Shown piece by piece: positions 37,241-46,029 of a stretch of DNA of 64,000 bases. Positions within the stretch are counted from its first letter, which is position 1. The number at the start of each line of letters is the position of its first letter. A model generated the notes under the pieces. That model saw only the letters and a list, made by a program, of their open reading frames with translations. It made no database searches and was not told where the DNA came from. This DNA is from Roseovarius azorensis (lineage in GTDB: Bacteria > Pseudomonadota > Alphaproteobacteria > Rhodobacterales > Rhodobacteraceae). Location of the stretch: positions 1 to 64,000 of the forward strand of contig NZ_FOAG01000001.1 of NCBI RefSeq assembly GCF_900109455.1, read 5' to 3'. The translations under genes and the position numbers were made by a program.

Positions 37241-37358
37241 TGTCCGCCTTTCCGGGTCAAGATGACTTTATCGTTACGCCAGATACATTTGTATTGTTTG
37301 ATTTGACAATCCTGCTGAGTAAAATGCACGTATTACGGCATTTAGGAAGGGTGACGGG

Positions 37359-38165
37359 TTGGGTTGGTCCGAATTCAGACGACATTCCATGGCAAGCTAT
37401 GAGGGGCTTCTCTCTCCCCTGACGTTATTCATCCTGAGCGCCGGCTGGTGCATAGCGGTGATAGCCGGTCCGTTCGGCACATATGCCACGATGACATGGC
37501 TGGTCCGGGTGATCTATTGGGGATGTGTTATTGGCACCGGACTGATGGCGGGCATTGTTGCGCGGTCGCTGATGATGACTTTTGGCATTCGTGCCCCGGT
37601 GCGTTTCGATTTCGGGGCCAGCCTGCTGACCTGCGTGCTATTGGCGCCTGCCATCATGGCGTTGCGCGGCTGGCTCGATCCGGTGCTGACTCATGGGGAT
37701 CTGAAACTCTGGAGCATTGCTTTCAACACGTTCATGATCGTGGCCGGGGTGTTTGTGCTGCGCCGGATGCTCGGGGCGGAACAGCCGGCCGGATACGCGG
37801 GAGATATCCCGGAAGAAGCGCCCAGACCGCGCCTGCACCGGCGTCTGAGCGAAGTGCGGGCCAGCGAGATCATGCGCTTGTCGGCCAATGATCATTTTGT
37901 CGATGTTGCGACCGACGCGGGTCAGGAAACGCTGCGGCTTCGGCTTGCAGATGCCATCGCGGAGATGGAACCGGTCGCGGGGCTGTGCACGCACCGGTCG
38001 CATTGGGTGACGCTTTCGGCGATCACGGGGGTAGAACGCGAGAGTGGGGGAAAGGTTTTTGTCCGCCTGCGTAACGGCGACCGTGTGCCGGTCAGTCGCA
38101 AATACAGACCCCGGCTGGAGGTGGCGGGATGGATCGGGAGCGAGGCGGGTGGTCAGGCGCGCTGA
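37359..38165 (+). CDS. Membrane-anchored LytTR-domain regulator
   Basis: TTG 37359 is preferred as start because AGGAAGG lies eight bases upstream; ATG 37389 is the alternative. The N-terminal half has four hydrophobic segments (about 20-135). The C-terminal 100 residues are a LytTR DNA-binding domain (ASEIMRLSANDHFVDVATDA; THRSHWVTLSAITGVER; GDRVPVSRKYRP). The 268-residue architecture suggests a sensor that binds DNA directly from the membrane. Targets and signal unknown. The 118-base upstream gap is AT-rich. Confidence 0.87.
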   Translation: MGWSEFRRHSMASYEGLLSPLTLFILSAGWCIAVIAGPFGTYATMTWLVRVIYWGCVIGTGLMAGIVARSLMMTFGIRAPVRFDFGASLLTCVLLAPAIMALRGWLDPVLTHGDLKLWSIAFNTFMIVAGVFVLRRMLGAEQPAGYAGDIPEEAPRPRLHRRLSEVRASEIMRLSANDHFVDVATDAGQETLRLRLADAIAEMEPVAGLCTHRSHWVTLSAITGVERESGGKVFVRLRNGDRVPVSRKYRPRLEVAGWIGSEAGGQAR

Positions 38166-38485
38166 ATGCGACCGCGCGGCATTGGAAGGGCATGCAGCAT
38201 CGCGCGCATCAGGATGACGAGGGCGTGTTGCAGTCGACCGGAGCGGGGGGGAGGGGACGAACCTGGTTCGGCGCAAAACCTTGATTTGAGGATGTTCAGA
38301 AAGGATTCGCGATGTTTCGAAGTGGAGTTGTGATAAAGGCACATGATCGAAAGATTTGACCACAATAGGGGGCTGAACAATAGATGCCGCTGGAATACTC
38401 GGTTGATACGAGGCTTAATGGATTTGAGCGCACTATCGCCATATCGGGTGAATGGCGGACCCGCCAACAGGTTACGCGATTGCCC
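38166..38485. other. Intergenic region without a recognisable gene
   Basis: About 320 bases lie between the LytTR gene and the outer-membrane protein gene. It is less GC-rich than the coding flanks and probably holds the promoter of the downstream gene. No conserved box, RNA gene or clear terminator is seen. Short frames here lack protein character. Confidence 0.5.
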
Positions 38486-39166
38486 ATGAAGAAGAGATTG
38501 AGAATGTCATTTGTTCGTCCTCTCATTATAGCCGCCGCCGCGCTTTGCGCTCCGCAGGTCGTTGCCGCACAGGACTGGTCGGGATTCTATGCCGGTGGCA
38601 CGATCGGCTATACCAATCATGACGCCAGGCACAGTTTCCCGTCCGTTGGCGCCCCGAGCGATGACAGCAGCCCCGATGGCGCGATCTACGGTGGTTTTGT
38701 CGGCTATGGCGTACAGAATGGCCAGTTGGTCTTTGGTGGCGAGATTGATTTTGAGGGCAGCAACGCCTCGGGGTCGTTCGTGAACAACACCGGGTTCACA
38801 TCCGCCGGTCGGAGCGAACTGAACTGGCAGGGGTCGATCCGGGCCATTCTTGGATATGCCACATCTCTGGGATCAAAGCCGACACTGTTCTACGGAACCC
38901 TTGGCTGGGCCTATGGTGATTTCGACTTTAACGGCGGTCCCGCCGGGGCGGGTACTGCCGGTGGCTACAGCGATGAACTGGACGGCCTGACGGTCGGGCT
39001 GGGCGTCGATGCCCGCCTGGCAGCGCAGACATCCGTGCGCTTCGAATATCGCTATACCGATTATGGCACTGCTTCGGGCGATCTGGCACCGGGCTTTCCC
39101 GGTGTGGCCATGCCGGTTTCGGTCGAACAACACGCCTTCAGGGTTGGGCTGCGGCTCGATTTCTGA
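38486..39166 (+). CDS. Outer-membrane beta-barrel protein (Omp25/OmpW-like)
   Basis: Start taken at ATG 38486; ATG 38504 is also possible. It has a signal peptide (cleavage after QVVAAQ, about 29) and opens DWSGFYAGGTIGYTNHDAR, the usual start of alphaproteobacterial Omp25-type eight-strand barrels. The chain ends AFRVGLRLDF with a terminal Phe, as expected for BAM-dependent barrels. Length is 226 residues. Physiological role unknown. Confidence 0.88.
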   Translation: MKKRLRMSFVRPLIIAAAALCAPQVVAAQDWSGFYAGGTIGYTNHDARHSFPSVGAPSDDSSPDGAIYGGFVGYGVQNGQLVFGGEIDFEGSNASGSFVNNTGFTSAGRSELNWQGSIRAILGYATSLGSKPTLFYGTLGWAYGDFDFNGGPAGAGTAGGYSDELDGLTVGLGVDARLAAQTSVRFEYRYTDYGTASGDLAPGFPGVAMPVSVEQHAFRVGLRLDF

Positions 39167-39217
39167 TCCGGCGTGCGGGCACCTGCCGGGCAGTCTGGCT
39201 GAGACACGGACGACTGT

Positions 39218-40528
39218 TCATCGAATGATTTCTTCTTCCTTGACGAACATGTTTGCCCAGGCCCGGTCGATCAGATCCGGGGTCATCTGATAAGGAATGC
39301 CTTCGAATTCGCAGATCGCGATCATCTGGTCGATCAGGAATACGGGCTGATAGTTCGCATAGACATTGTTGATCGTGGGGTATTTTTCACGAACCAGATG
39401 CACCAGCGCCGTCTCATCGAGCGGCATCCCCTTCTTGCGTGCCACCATCGCGAAGATTTTGAGAAAATCGGCCTGACAGGGACCGTCGATCTTGATCTTG
39501 AAAAAGATCCGGCGCAGAGCGGCCTGGTCAAAGATCTTGTTGGGGTGAAAGTTGGTCGAGAAGATCACCAGCGTATCGAACGGCACCTCGAATTTCTCGC
39601 CCGATTGCAGGGCCAGGATATCCTTGCTCTCTTCCAGCGGCACGATCCAGCGGTTGACAAGGCTCTGCGGGGGTTCTTTCTGGCGGCCAAGGTCGTCGAC
39701 GATAAAGATGCCGCCGGTCGATTTGAGCTGTAGCGGCGCCTGATAGGTGCGCGCGGTGGGGTTGTAGACCAGATCGAGCATCGACAGGGTCAGTTCGCCC
39801 CCGGTGATCACCGTCGGCCGTTCGCAGCGAACATAGCGCGTGTCGAACGTGCGTTTGCGGCGCAGGCTGTTGGGGTCGTCGATTTCGACCTCGGCCTTGG
39901 AGTGCACGATAGGGTCGTAAACGGTGATCACCTGCCCCGAATATTCGATTGCTCGGGGCACGTAGATCTTGTCGCCCATTGCGTCGCGGATACCGTTCGA
40001 AATCGAGGATTTCCCGTTGCCGGGCGGGCCGTACATCAGGATAGAGCGCCCGGCGCTGACGGCGGGCCCCAGATGATCGAGCAGGCTGTCGGGCAGGATG
40101 AGGTGCCCCATCGCCGTAGTCAGCTGGTCACGGCTGATCTGTATATTGCGGATCGACTGACGTTCGACCTGCTCACGGTAAACCGCGAGTGGCACCGGCA
40201 TGGCGCCGTAATATTCGGATTGGCTGAGCGCATCAAGGGCACGCGATTTGCCGGCATCGGTGAGTTGATAACCCATCTCGCCGCCGGAATTGGCGTTGAG
40301 CGTGCCCGTCGCCTCGACTAGTTTCTGACTGCGCGCCATGTCGATCAGTTCCTGCGTCACAGCGCGCGGCAGGCAGATCGCCTCTGCCACATCCGAGACC
40401 ATGTCGACATTCTTGCGGAACATGGTTTTCAGTAGGATATCCCGCATCATCACGATGGGGAGCTGCATTTCCTCGATCCGGCTGGGCGGTGGCGGCGGTT
40501 GAACGCCGGGGGCGACTTGCATATTCAT
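39218..40528 (-). CDS. AAA ATPase linked to the Tad locus
   Basis: The 436-residue protein has a Pro-rich start and then a helical region like a winged helix (about 20-110; EAICLPRAVTQELIDMARSQ). The AAA module has Walker A GPPGNGKS (167-174), Walker B IFIVDD (274-279) and sensor Asn326 (STNFHPN). A C-terminal lid (340-436) follows. No membrane span. It begins 98 bases after the prepilin peptidase stop on the same strand, so it probably belongs to the Tad transcription unit. It does not resemble the secretion ATPase TadA. Function unknown; a remodelling or regulatory ATPase of pilus assembly is inference. Confidence 0.8.
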   Translation of the reverse strand: MNMQVAPGVQPPPPPSRIEEMQLPIVMMRDILLKTMFRKNVDMVSDVAEAICLPRAVTQELIDMARSQKLVEATGTLNANSGGEMGYQLTDAGKSRALDALSQSEYYGAMPVPLAVYREQVERQSIRNIQISRDQLTTAMGHLILPDSLLDHLGPAVSAGRSILMYGPPGNGKSSISNGIRDAMGDKIYVPRAIEYSGQVITVYDPIVHSKAEVEIDDPNSLRRKRTFDTRYVRCERPTVITGGELTLSMLDLVYNPTARTYQAPLQLKSTGGIFIVDDLGRQKEPPQSLVNRWIVPLEESKDILALQSGEKFEVPFDTLVIFSTNFHPNKIFDQAALRRIFFKIKIDGPCQADFLKIFAMVARKKGMPLDETALVHLVREKYPTINNVYANYQPVFLIDQMIAICEFEGIPYQMTPDLIDRAWANMFVKEEEIIR

Positions 40529-40626
40529 CGAAAGGGCCTGTCTAGCACATGCATATGAGCCGTGATCCTGCCGGGCAAAGGTGCAGAAATTAAGGTCAGC
40601 GTCGGGCAGGTCTGGGGCGTGCGCGA

Positions 40627-41127
40627 TTACGCCCCGTAAACCGCGCCGAGGCCCAGATAGATTGCCAAGGCACCACCAAGGGCAAAACCCATGGGGAATT
40701 TATTGCCCGACGACCAACTCAACCAGTCAGGTGCCATGCGCCGCAAGGGGCTGTGTTTGAAAATGCGGTGAGTTACATAGGCCCCTAGCAGGGTGGCGGC
40801 AAAGATGAGACACAGTGCGGCTGCATCGCCAAGCGCGACAAAGGGGGCGGCGGCGGCGATGAACTTGGCATCCCCCGCCCCCATGAGCCCCGCCGCATTG
40901 GCGAGAAATCCGACACCCAGCATCACCGCGAGATGCAGCAGCCGCCATGGGTAGTCGGACAGCGGCAGCGCGATCAGACCCACCACCAGAAATATCGCGA
41001 CCATCGTGATTACGGCGGTGTTGGGAATCTTCATCCGGCTCAGATCGGTCCAAGCCACCCAAGCACAGACCGGCAGGACAAAGGGTAGAAACCAGAGCGC
41101 CGATTTGGCGGTGATGGCCAGTGTCAT
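40627..41127 (-). CDS. cpaA: Prepilin peptidase of the Tad system (A24 family)
   Basis: The 166-residue integral membrane aspartyl protease has its two catalytic Asp motifs: Asp28 in TDLSRMKIPN and Asp86 in GAGDAKF (GxGD). It lacks the extra methylase domain of PilD, as CpaA/TadV proteins do. It cleaves the leader of the Flp pilins encoded at the other end of the cluster. It starts nine bases after the tadD stop. Confidence 0.93.
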   Translation of the reverse strand: MTLAITAKSALWFLPFVLPVCAWVAWTDLSRMKIPNTAVITMVAIFLVVGLIALPLSDYPWRLLHLAVMLGVGFLANAAGLMGAGDAKFIAAAAPFVALGDAAALCLIFAATLLGAYVTHRIFKHSPLRRMAPDWLSWSSGNKFPMGFALGGALAIYLGLGAVYGA

Positions 41128-41136
41128 GAGTCCCGT

Positions 41137-41994
41137 CTAGCCTGATACATTGGCTTCGAGCGCACGCAGACTGCGCACGGCATCCTCGAAATGCTGCGGA
41201 TGGGTGTCGATCGCGTCCTGCAATAGGCCCTTGCCGATGCTTGTATCGCCCTGCTTGATCGCCGAGAGTCCCAGCGTATAGAGCAGTTGCGCACGCTCGG
41301 TCTGGCTGACCGGCAGAACCGGCATGGCGTAATTGCCCTGCGCTGCGCGTGCCATCACAAGGTTGTTCTTGGCGGTGAAGAGCGCGGGGTCCTGACGTAT
41401 TGCATCGGAAAACAGCCGTTCAGCCCCCGGGTAATCGCCGCGCGACAGCTTGGAATAGCCCCAGTTGTTCATCACACCGGCGGGTTGGGTGGTCAATCCG
41501 ACAGCGATTTCATAAAAGCTGTCGGACTTGTTCCATTCCTTCTTGCTGTCGGCGATCATCGCCTCAAGCCGGTAGCGTTTGAAGGTTTCATAGGTCGGCG
41601 GAATGCTGTCCAATACCTGATCGGCACGAGCCCATTCGTTGTTGCGAATAAGTGCATCCGCCAATTCAACGCGGTCCTCGTTGGTGGCTTCTTCATGCTC
41701 GGCGGCCCTCGACCAGACTGCTACGGCCTCGGTGTTGCGCCTGGCGCGCACCAGCGATGTGCCAAGACCGCGCATCAGGTCGATCCGGTCGGGGTTTTCA
41801 CCCAGCGTGCGCTGGAAATACGATACTGCCTCATTCGGATCGGCGGCGCTCAGCATCACGTCGTTGAGGTTGGTTTCATCCACCACATTCACGTCCTGAA
41901 AGGCGCGCTTGACATCATTTTCTGATGATTGCCCACATGCTGACAGCGCAAAAGCACCCATCACGCAAAGGGAAACAAAAATAGGGTGGCGCAT
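41137..41994 (-). CDS. tadD: TadD-type TPR lipoprotein
   Basis: The 285-residue protein has a lipobox signal (MRHPIFVSLCVMGAFALSAC). Tandem TPR helices cover most of the chain (EAVSYFQRTLGENPDRIDLM; YPGAERLFSDAIRQDPALF). TadD proteins are pilotin-like lipoproteins needed for Tad pilus biogenesis. It is the second of two adjacent TPR lipoprotein genes and lies 29 bases after the first. Confidence 0.87.
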   Translation of the reverse strand: MRHPIFVSLCVMGAFALSACGQSSENDVKRAFQDVNVVDETNLNDVMLSAADPNEAVSYFQRTLGENPDRIDLMRGLGTSLVRARRNTEAVAVWSRAAEHEEATNEDRVELADALIRNNEWARADQVLDSIPPTYETFKRYRLEAMIADSKKEWNKSDSFYEIAVGLTTQPAGVMNNWGYSKLSRGDYPGAERLFSDAIRQDPALFTAKNNLVMARAAQGNYAMPVLPVSQTERAQLLYTLGLSAIKQGDTSIGKGLLQDAIDTHPQHFEDAVRSLRALEANVSG

Positions 41995-42023
41995 TTTTGC
42001 GTCCTTTTACGTCCTCTGCCTCA

Positions 42024-42572
42024 TCATGGTATCTTGCGGATCAGATAGTCGCTGCTGCCCCGCCGTATCACCTTGTAGCCTTGCTCTTCCGCATCAGTGT
42101 AATCGGAATTTTCGATTTTTGCGAGGGCTAAGCGCAGATTGTCGCGTATTGCGTCACTTTCGCCATTATCGAGCGCATAGGCGCGGCGAAAGAACTGTTC
42201 GGCCTCTGCAAAGTTACCCTGTTCCACCAGCACGACACCGAGATTGTTCCAGGTTTCGGGTGTGGCCTCTTCGCTCTCTATGGCCCGGCGCAACAGTCGC
42301 TCTGCGGTGCCAAGTCGCCCGAGTGCGAGATTGGCGCTGCCAAGGCCCGCCAGAATATCGGGGGACATGCCCTGGGTCACGGCAGCACGGCTGTAGGCCG
42401 TATGCGCCAGTTCGTATTCGCCCGCGTCCATCAGACGATGAGCGACGATCAGCGGATCGACCGTCGGACCGCTTTTGGCGAGGCCGGGGGCGTAGGGGCC
42501 CTGATGGGCGGGATCCTGAGCGCAGGCAACAAGACTGAGCACTGTCATCAACATCCATGTCGCGCGCCGCAT
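42024..42572 (-). CDS. Second TPR lipoprotein of the Tad locus
   Basis: Start taken at ATG 42572 behind GGGGGGCA; ATG 42584 is also possible. The 182-residue protein has a lipobox (MLMTVLSLVAC), then about three TPR units (ETWNNLGVVLVEQGNFAEAE). It resembles a short TadD and lies directly upstream of it, suggesting a duplicated scaffold. It follows tadC by 36 bases. Confidence 0.85.
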   Translation of the reverse strand: MRRATWMLMTVLSLVACAQDPAHQGPYAPGLAKSGPTVDPLIVAHRLMDAGEYELAHTAYSRAAVTQGMSPDILAGLGSANLALGRLGTAERLLRRAIESEEATPETWNNLGVVLVEQGNFAEAEQFFRRAYALDNGESDAIRDNLRLALAKIENSDYTDAEEQGYKVIRRGSSDYLIRKIP

Positions 42573-42608
42573 TGCCCCCCGCATATGTCTGGCCTGCCGC
42601 CTTGCGGC

Positions 42609-43583
42609 CTACAGGTTGACCAGATCCATGATACCCAGAACCGACGGGCCGACCAGGATGATCAACAGTGGCGGAACTGTAAGCATCATTGTCGCCAATG
42701 TCATCTTTGTAGGCAGCTTGTTGGCCTTTTCTTCGGCCCGCATGACACGTTTGTCACGCATCTCGGCCGCATAGACCCGCAGCGCATCGCCGATCGAGGT
42801 GCCAAAGGTCTGAGACTGGATCAGCACAGTCACGAAGCTGGAGATGTCCTGAACACCGCAGCGCTCGCCCATCTCATTGAGCACCGAGGGTTTGTCGCGC
42901 CCTGCCTTGATCTGCAGGGACACGATTTCGTATTCCTCTGCCAACGCGGGATAGGAGGCGCGAATCTCGCTTGCGACGCGGATGATCGCCTGATCCATCG
43001 ACTGACCGGCCTCGATGCAGACCAGCATCATGTCAAGACTGTCGGGGAAACCATCCTGGATCTCTTCCTGCCGTTTCTGCTTGCGCTTGGTAACCCAGTA
43101 TTTTGGCAGTACATAGCCCACTGCACCGGGGCCAAGGATATAGCCCAGTGTTTCCTGGGTTGATGTCTGCCCGCCGGCCTTGAACAGGATGAAATAAAGC
43201 ACGCCCAGCACCAGAAACCCCAAGCCGAACGCAAACTGTGCAAAATGGAAGTAGCGCACCGCATCTCGACTACGATAGCCGGCTTGCAACAGGGTCAGGC
43301 GCATCTGGCTCAGCTGTTTCTCGTCCTTCGGTTCGAGAAAGGTCGCATAGCGGTCGAGTTTCTGGTTGCGATTGCCTGCGCGCAGTCGCGCCTTGTTGGG
43401 CTGGTCCTCGGCTTTGCCGGCCGCCTGCTGCTTGAGCTTGTCCAGAGGATCCTGACGCTGGTTCAGGAGCATGGATATGGTGATCAGGACCAGCATCACG
43501 CCAAGGCCGCCCACCGCGATCAGCGGGCCGAACGGGCCAAGCGCGCCAGTCAGAATATCATTCAGAACGCTCAGGATTAGCAT
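42609..43583 (-). CDS. tadC: TadC, inner-membrane platform protein
   Basis: The 324-residue protein has a GspF/PilC-type domain (FPDSLDMMLVCIEAGQSMDQAI near the middle). Membrane helices lie at both ends, including a C-terminal pair near PPLLIILVGPSVLGIM. With TadB it forms the pilus assembly platform. It starts 13 bases after the tadB stop. Confidence 0.94.
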   Translation of the reverse strand: MLILSVLNDILTGALGPFGPLIAVGGLGVMLVLITISMLLNQRQDPLDKLKQQAAGKAEDQPNKARLRAGNRNQKLDRYATFLEPKDEKQLSQMRLTLLQAGYRSRDAVRYFHFAQFAFGLGFLVLGVLYFILFKAGGQTSTQETLGYILGPGAVGYVLPKYWVTKRKQKRQEEIQDGFPDSLDMMLVCIEAGQSMDQAIIRVASEIRASYPALAEEYEIVSLQIKAGRDKPSVLNEMGERCGVQDISSFVTVLIQSQTFGTSIGDALRVYAAEMRDKRVMRAEEKANKLPTKMTLATMMLTVPPLLIILVGPSVLGIMDLVNL

Positions 43584-43596
43584 GGTGTTGTCCTTC

Positions 43597-44565
43597 TCAG
43601 ACCTTGATGTTCACGAGCGCCCGCATGACGATGAGGTTGAGCACGAGAAAGGTGCCGACTGCGATTGTGGCGGGGATAAACAGTGGATGATCCATGGATT
43701 TGTCGTAATAGTCGGGCTTGAGAAGTTGAATGCCGACCAGCGCGAAGATGGGAAAACCGGACAGGAACTTGCCTGACCATTTTGCTTCGGCGGTGATCGC
43801 CTTGACCCGGCGAAACAGGCGAAACCGCGCCCGGATCACCTTGGCCAGACCGGCAAGGATTTCGGCCAGGTTGCCGCCCGATTGCTGCTGGATGGTCACC
43901 GCGACCGCAAGAAAGCGCAGATCCTGCATATCCAGCCGCTCGGCCATATCTTTCAGCGCCTCGCCCATGTCGCGGCCATAGGTGGCCTCGTCGGCGATGA
44001 TGCCGAATTCGGTCGCGAGCGGGTCGGAGACCTCGGTCGCGACGATCCCGATGGCCGAGGAAAACGGATGCCCGACCCGCAGAGAGCGTACCATCAGTTC
44101 GATCGCATCGGGCAGTTGCTCTTCCATCAGGGTCATGCGTTTGCTGGCTTTCATGCTGATCCATGTGAAAATGCCGCCTACGCCCATCACGATCGAGACC
44201 AGGGCACGTACTGGTACAGAGGTCTCGGTTCCGACGGACAGGCCGACAAAGGCGAGGAGGCTGAGTGCGCCCATCAGCATGACCAGTTGTCTGGGAGAGA
44301 AGGCTATCGCAGCCTTTTGCGCCTTGTTCGACAGGATCGAATATAGCGGCACCTTGCGCGCCTTGAGATGCTGGCGCATTTCCTTGCGCAACTTCTCCAT
44401 GACCTCTTCGCGATTGCCGGACTTGTCCAGCATCTCGAGACGTCGGTTGACCCGGTTGTTAAGGCTGATCGAGCGGCCAAAGACGGTCAGGTAGAGGCCT
44501 TCGACCAGCACCAGAACGCCGATGAAGATCAGGCCGTAAATGATCGGTTCTGCACTGATGGTCAT
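43597..44565 (-). CDS. tadB: TadB, inner-membrane platform protein
   Basis: The 322-residue protein has the GspF-type domain (LPDAIELMVRSLRVGHPFSS; FLAVAVTIQQQSGGNLAEIL) and membrane helices near residues 5-25, 90-130 and 270-315. It pairs with TadC beneath the secretin and is driven by the TadA ATPase, encoded five bases upstream. Confidence 0.94.
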   Translation of the reverse strand: MTISAEPIIYGLIFIGVLVLVEGLYLTVFGRSISLNNRVNRRLEMLDKSGNREEVMEKLRKEMRQHLKARKVPLYSILSNKAQKAAIAFSPRQLVMLMGALSLLAFVGLSVGTETSVPVRALVSIVMGVGGIFTWISMKASKRMTLMEEQLPDAIELMVRSLRVGHPFSSAIGIVATEVSDPLATEFGIIADEATYGRDMGEALKDMAERLDMQDLRFLAVAVTIQQQSGGNLAEILAGLAKVIRARFRLFRRVKAITAEAKWSGKFLSGFPIFALVGIQLLKPDYYDKSMDHPLFIPATIAVGTFLVLNLIVMRALVNIKV

Positions 44566-44570
44566 CTGCG

Positions 44571-46013
44571 TTACTCCGCTGCGATGGGTTCAAAGATATG
44601 GGGCGGCAGATCATAGCCCCAGAGTCGGAAACGTTCTGAGAAGTGCGAGCGAACTCCGGTGCCGGTGTAGTGGCCGATGATCTTGTTGTCGGGTGTCAGG
44701 CCAACCCGCTGAAACCGAAAGATCTCCTGCATGGAGATCACATCGCCTTCCATGCCCGTCACCTCGGTGATAGAGACCATGCGCCGCGAGCCGTCTTGCA
44801 GACGACTGGCCTGAACGATGAGGTTGACGGCGCTGGCGATCTGACTGCGTACCGCCTTGAGCGGCATTTCGATCCCGGCCATGGCGACCATGTTTTCCAG
44901 ACGGCTGATGGCGTCACGGGCGTTGTTGGCGTGGATCGTGGTCATTGAACCGTCATGGCCGGTATTCATGGCCTGCAACATGTCGATGACCTCTTCGCCA
45001 CGCGTCTCGCCGACGATGATACGGTCGGGGCGCATCCGCAGAGCGTTCTTGAGGCAGTCGCGTGGGCTGACCTCGCCCTTGCCCTCGACGTTTGGCGGGC
45101 GGCTCTCCATGCGGCCGACGTGGATCTGTTGCAACTGCAGTTCGGCGGTGTCCTCGATGGTCAGGATGCGCTCGGAATTGTCGATGAAACTCGATAGCGC
45201 GTTGAGTGTGGTGGTTTTCCCCGAGCCCGTCCCGCCAGACACGATCACGTTGAGCCGGGTCGCCACGGCGGCCTGCAGATAGGCGGCCATCTCCTCGGAG
45301 AAGGCGCCGAAACGCACCAGGTCGTCGATCCCCAGCTTGTCCTTCTTGAACTTGCGGATCGAGACCAGGCTTCCGTCTACGGCCACCGGCGGCACCATCG
45401 CGTTGAAACGCGATCCGTCGGCCAGGCGCGCGTCGACATAGGGGTTGGATTCGTCCACCCGTCGGCCCACCGCGCTCACGATCTTGTCGATGATCCTCAG
45501 CAGATGCTTTTCGTCCTTGAAGCTGACATCGCTCAGTTGCAGCTTGCCGTCACGTTCGACAAAGATTTGATGTGGTCCGTTGACCAGAATGTCGTTGACC
45601 GTGTCGTCCTTGAGCAGGGTTTCGAGCGGCCCCAGTCCCTTGACCTCGTCATAGAGTTCCTGCGTGAGTTGTGCGCGGTCCTCGCGGTTCAGAACAATTC
45701 CCTTGTCCTGCAGGATTTCACCGGTGATCGAGCTGATCTCGGCGCGCAGATCAGCCTCTGTGGCGGTGTCGAGCGCGGCAAGGTTCAGGTTGTCGAGCAG
45801 CGCGCGGTGCAGTTCGATCTTGATCTCGCTGATCCGCTCCTTGCGCTTGCGTTCCTTGTCGATGCCAACCGGGACGGCGGTGGCCATCGGCGCGGGCTTG
45901 CGAAAGGATGTAGCGGGCTGCTCGGCGACGGTCGCAGTTTTCGGGGGGGCGACTACGTGAGGCTTGTTCGCCATTCTCGCGCCAGCGCCACCTTGCTTGT
46001 ATCGGGAAAACAT
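44571..46013 (-). CDS. cpaF: TadA/CpaF secretion ATPase
   Basis: The 480-residue type II/IV secretion ATPase has Walker A GGTGSGKT (260-267). Downstream are the Asp-box [16 protein letters not shown] and the His-containing [19 protein letters not shown], the full GspE-like set. The N-terminal 60 residues are basic and Pro-rich. It powers Flp pilus extension and retraction at the inner membrane. AAGGGGGTGAAG provides the ribosome site at 46013. Confidence 0.96.
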   Translation of the reverse strand: MFSRYKQGGAGARMANKPHVVAPPKTATVAEQPATSFRKPAPMATAVPVGIDKERKRKERISEIKIELHRALLDNLNLAALDTATEADLRAEISSITGEILQDKGIVLNREDRAQLTQELYDEVKGLGPLETLLKDDTVNDILVNGPHQIFVERDGKLQLSDVSFKDEKHLLRIIDKIVSAVGRRVDESNPYVDARLADGSRFNAMVPPVAVDGSLVSIRKFKKDKLGIDDLVRFGAFSEEMAAYLQAAVATRLNVIVSGGTGSGKTTTLNALSSFIDNSERILTIEDTAELQLQQIHVGRMESRPPNVEGKGEVSPRDCLKNALRMRPDRIIVGETRGEEVIDMLQAMNTGHDGSMTTIHANNARDAISRLENMVAMAGIEMPLKAVRSQIASAVNLIVQASRLQDGSRRMVSITEVTGMEGDVISMQEIFRFQRVGLTPDNKIIGHYTGTGVRSHFSERFRLWGYDLPPHIFEPIAAE

Positions 46014-46029
46014 TGGACTTCACCCCCTT

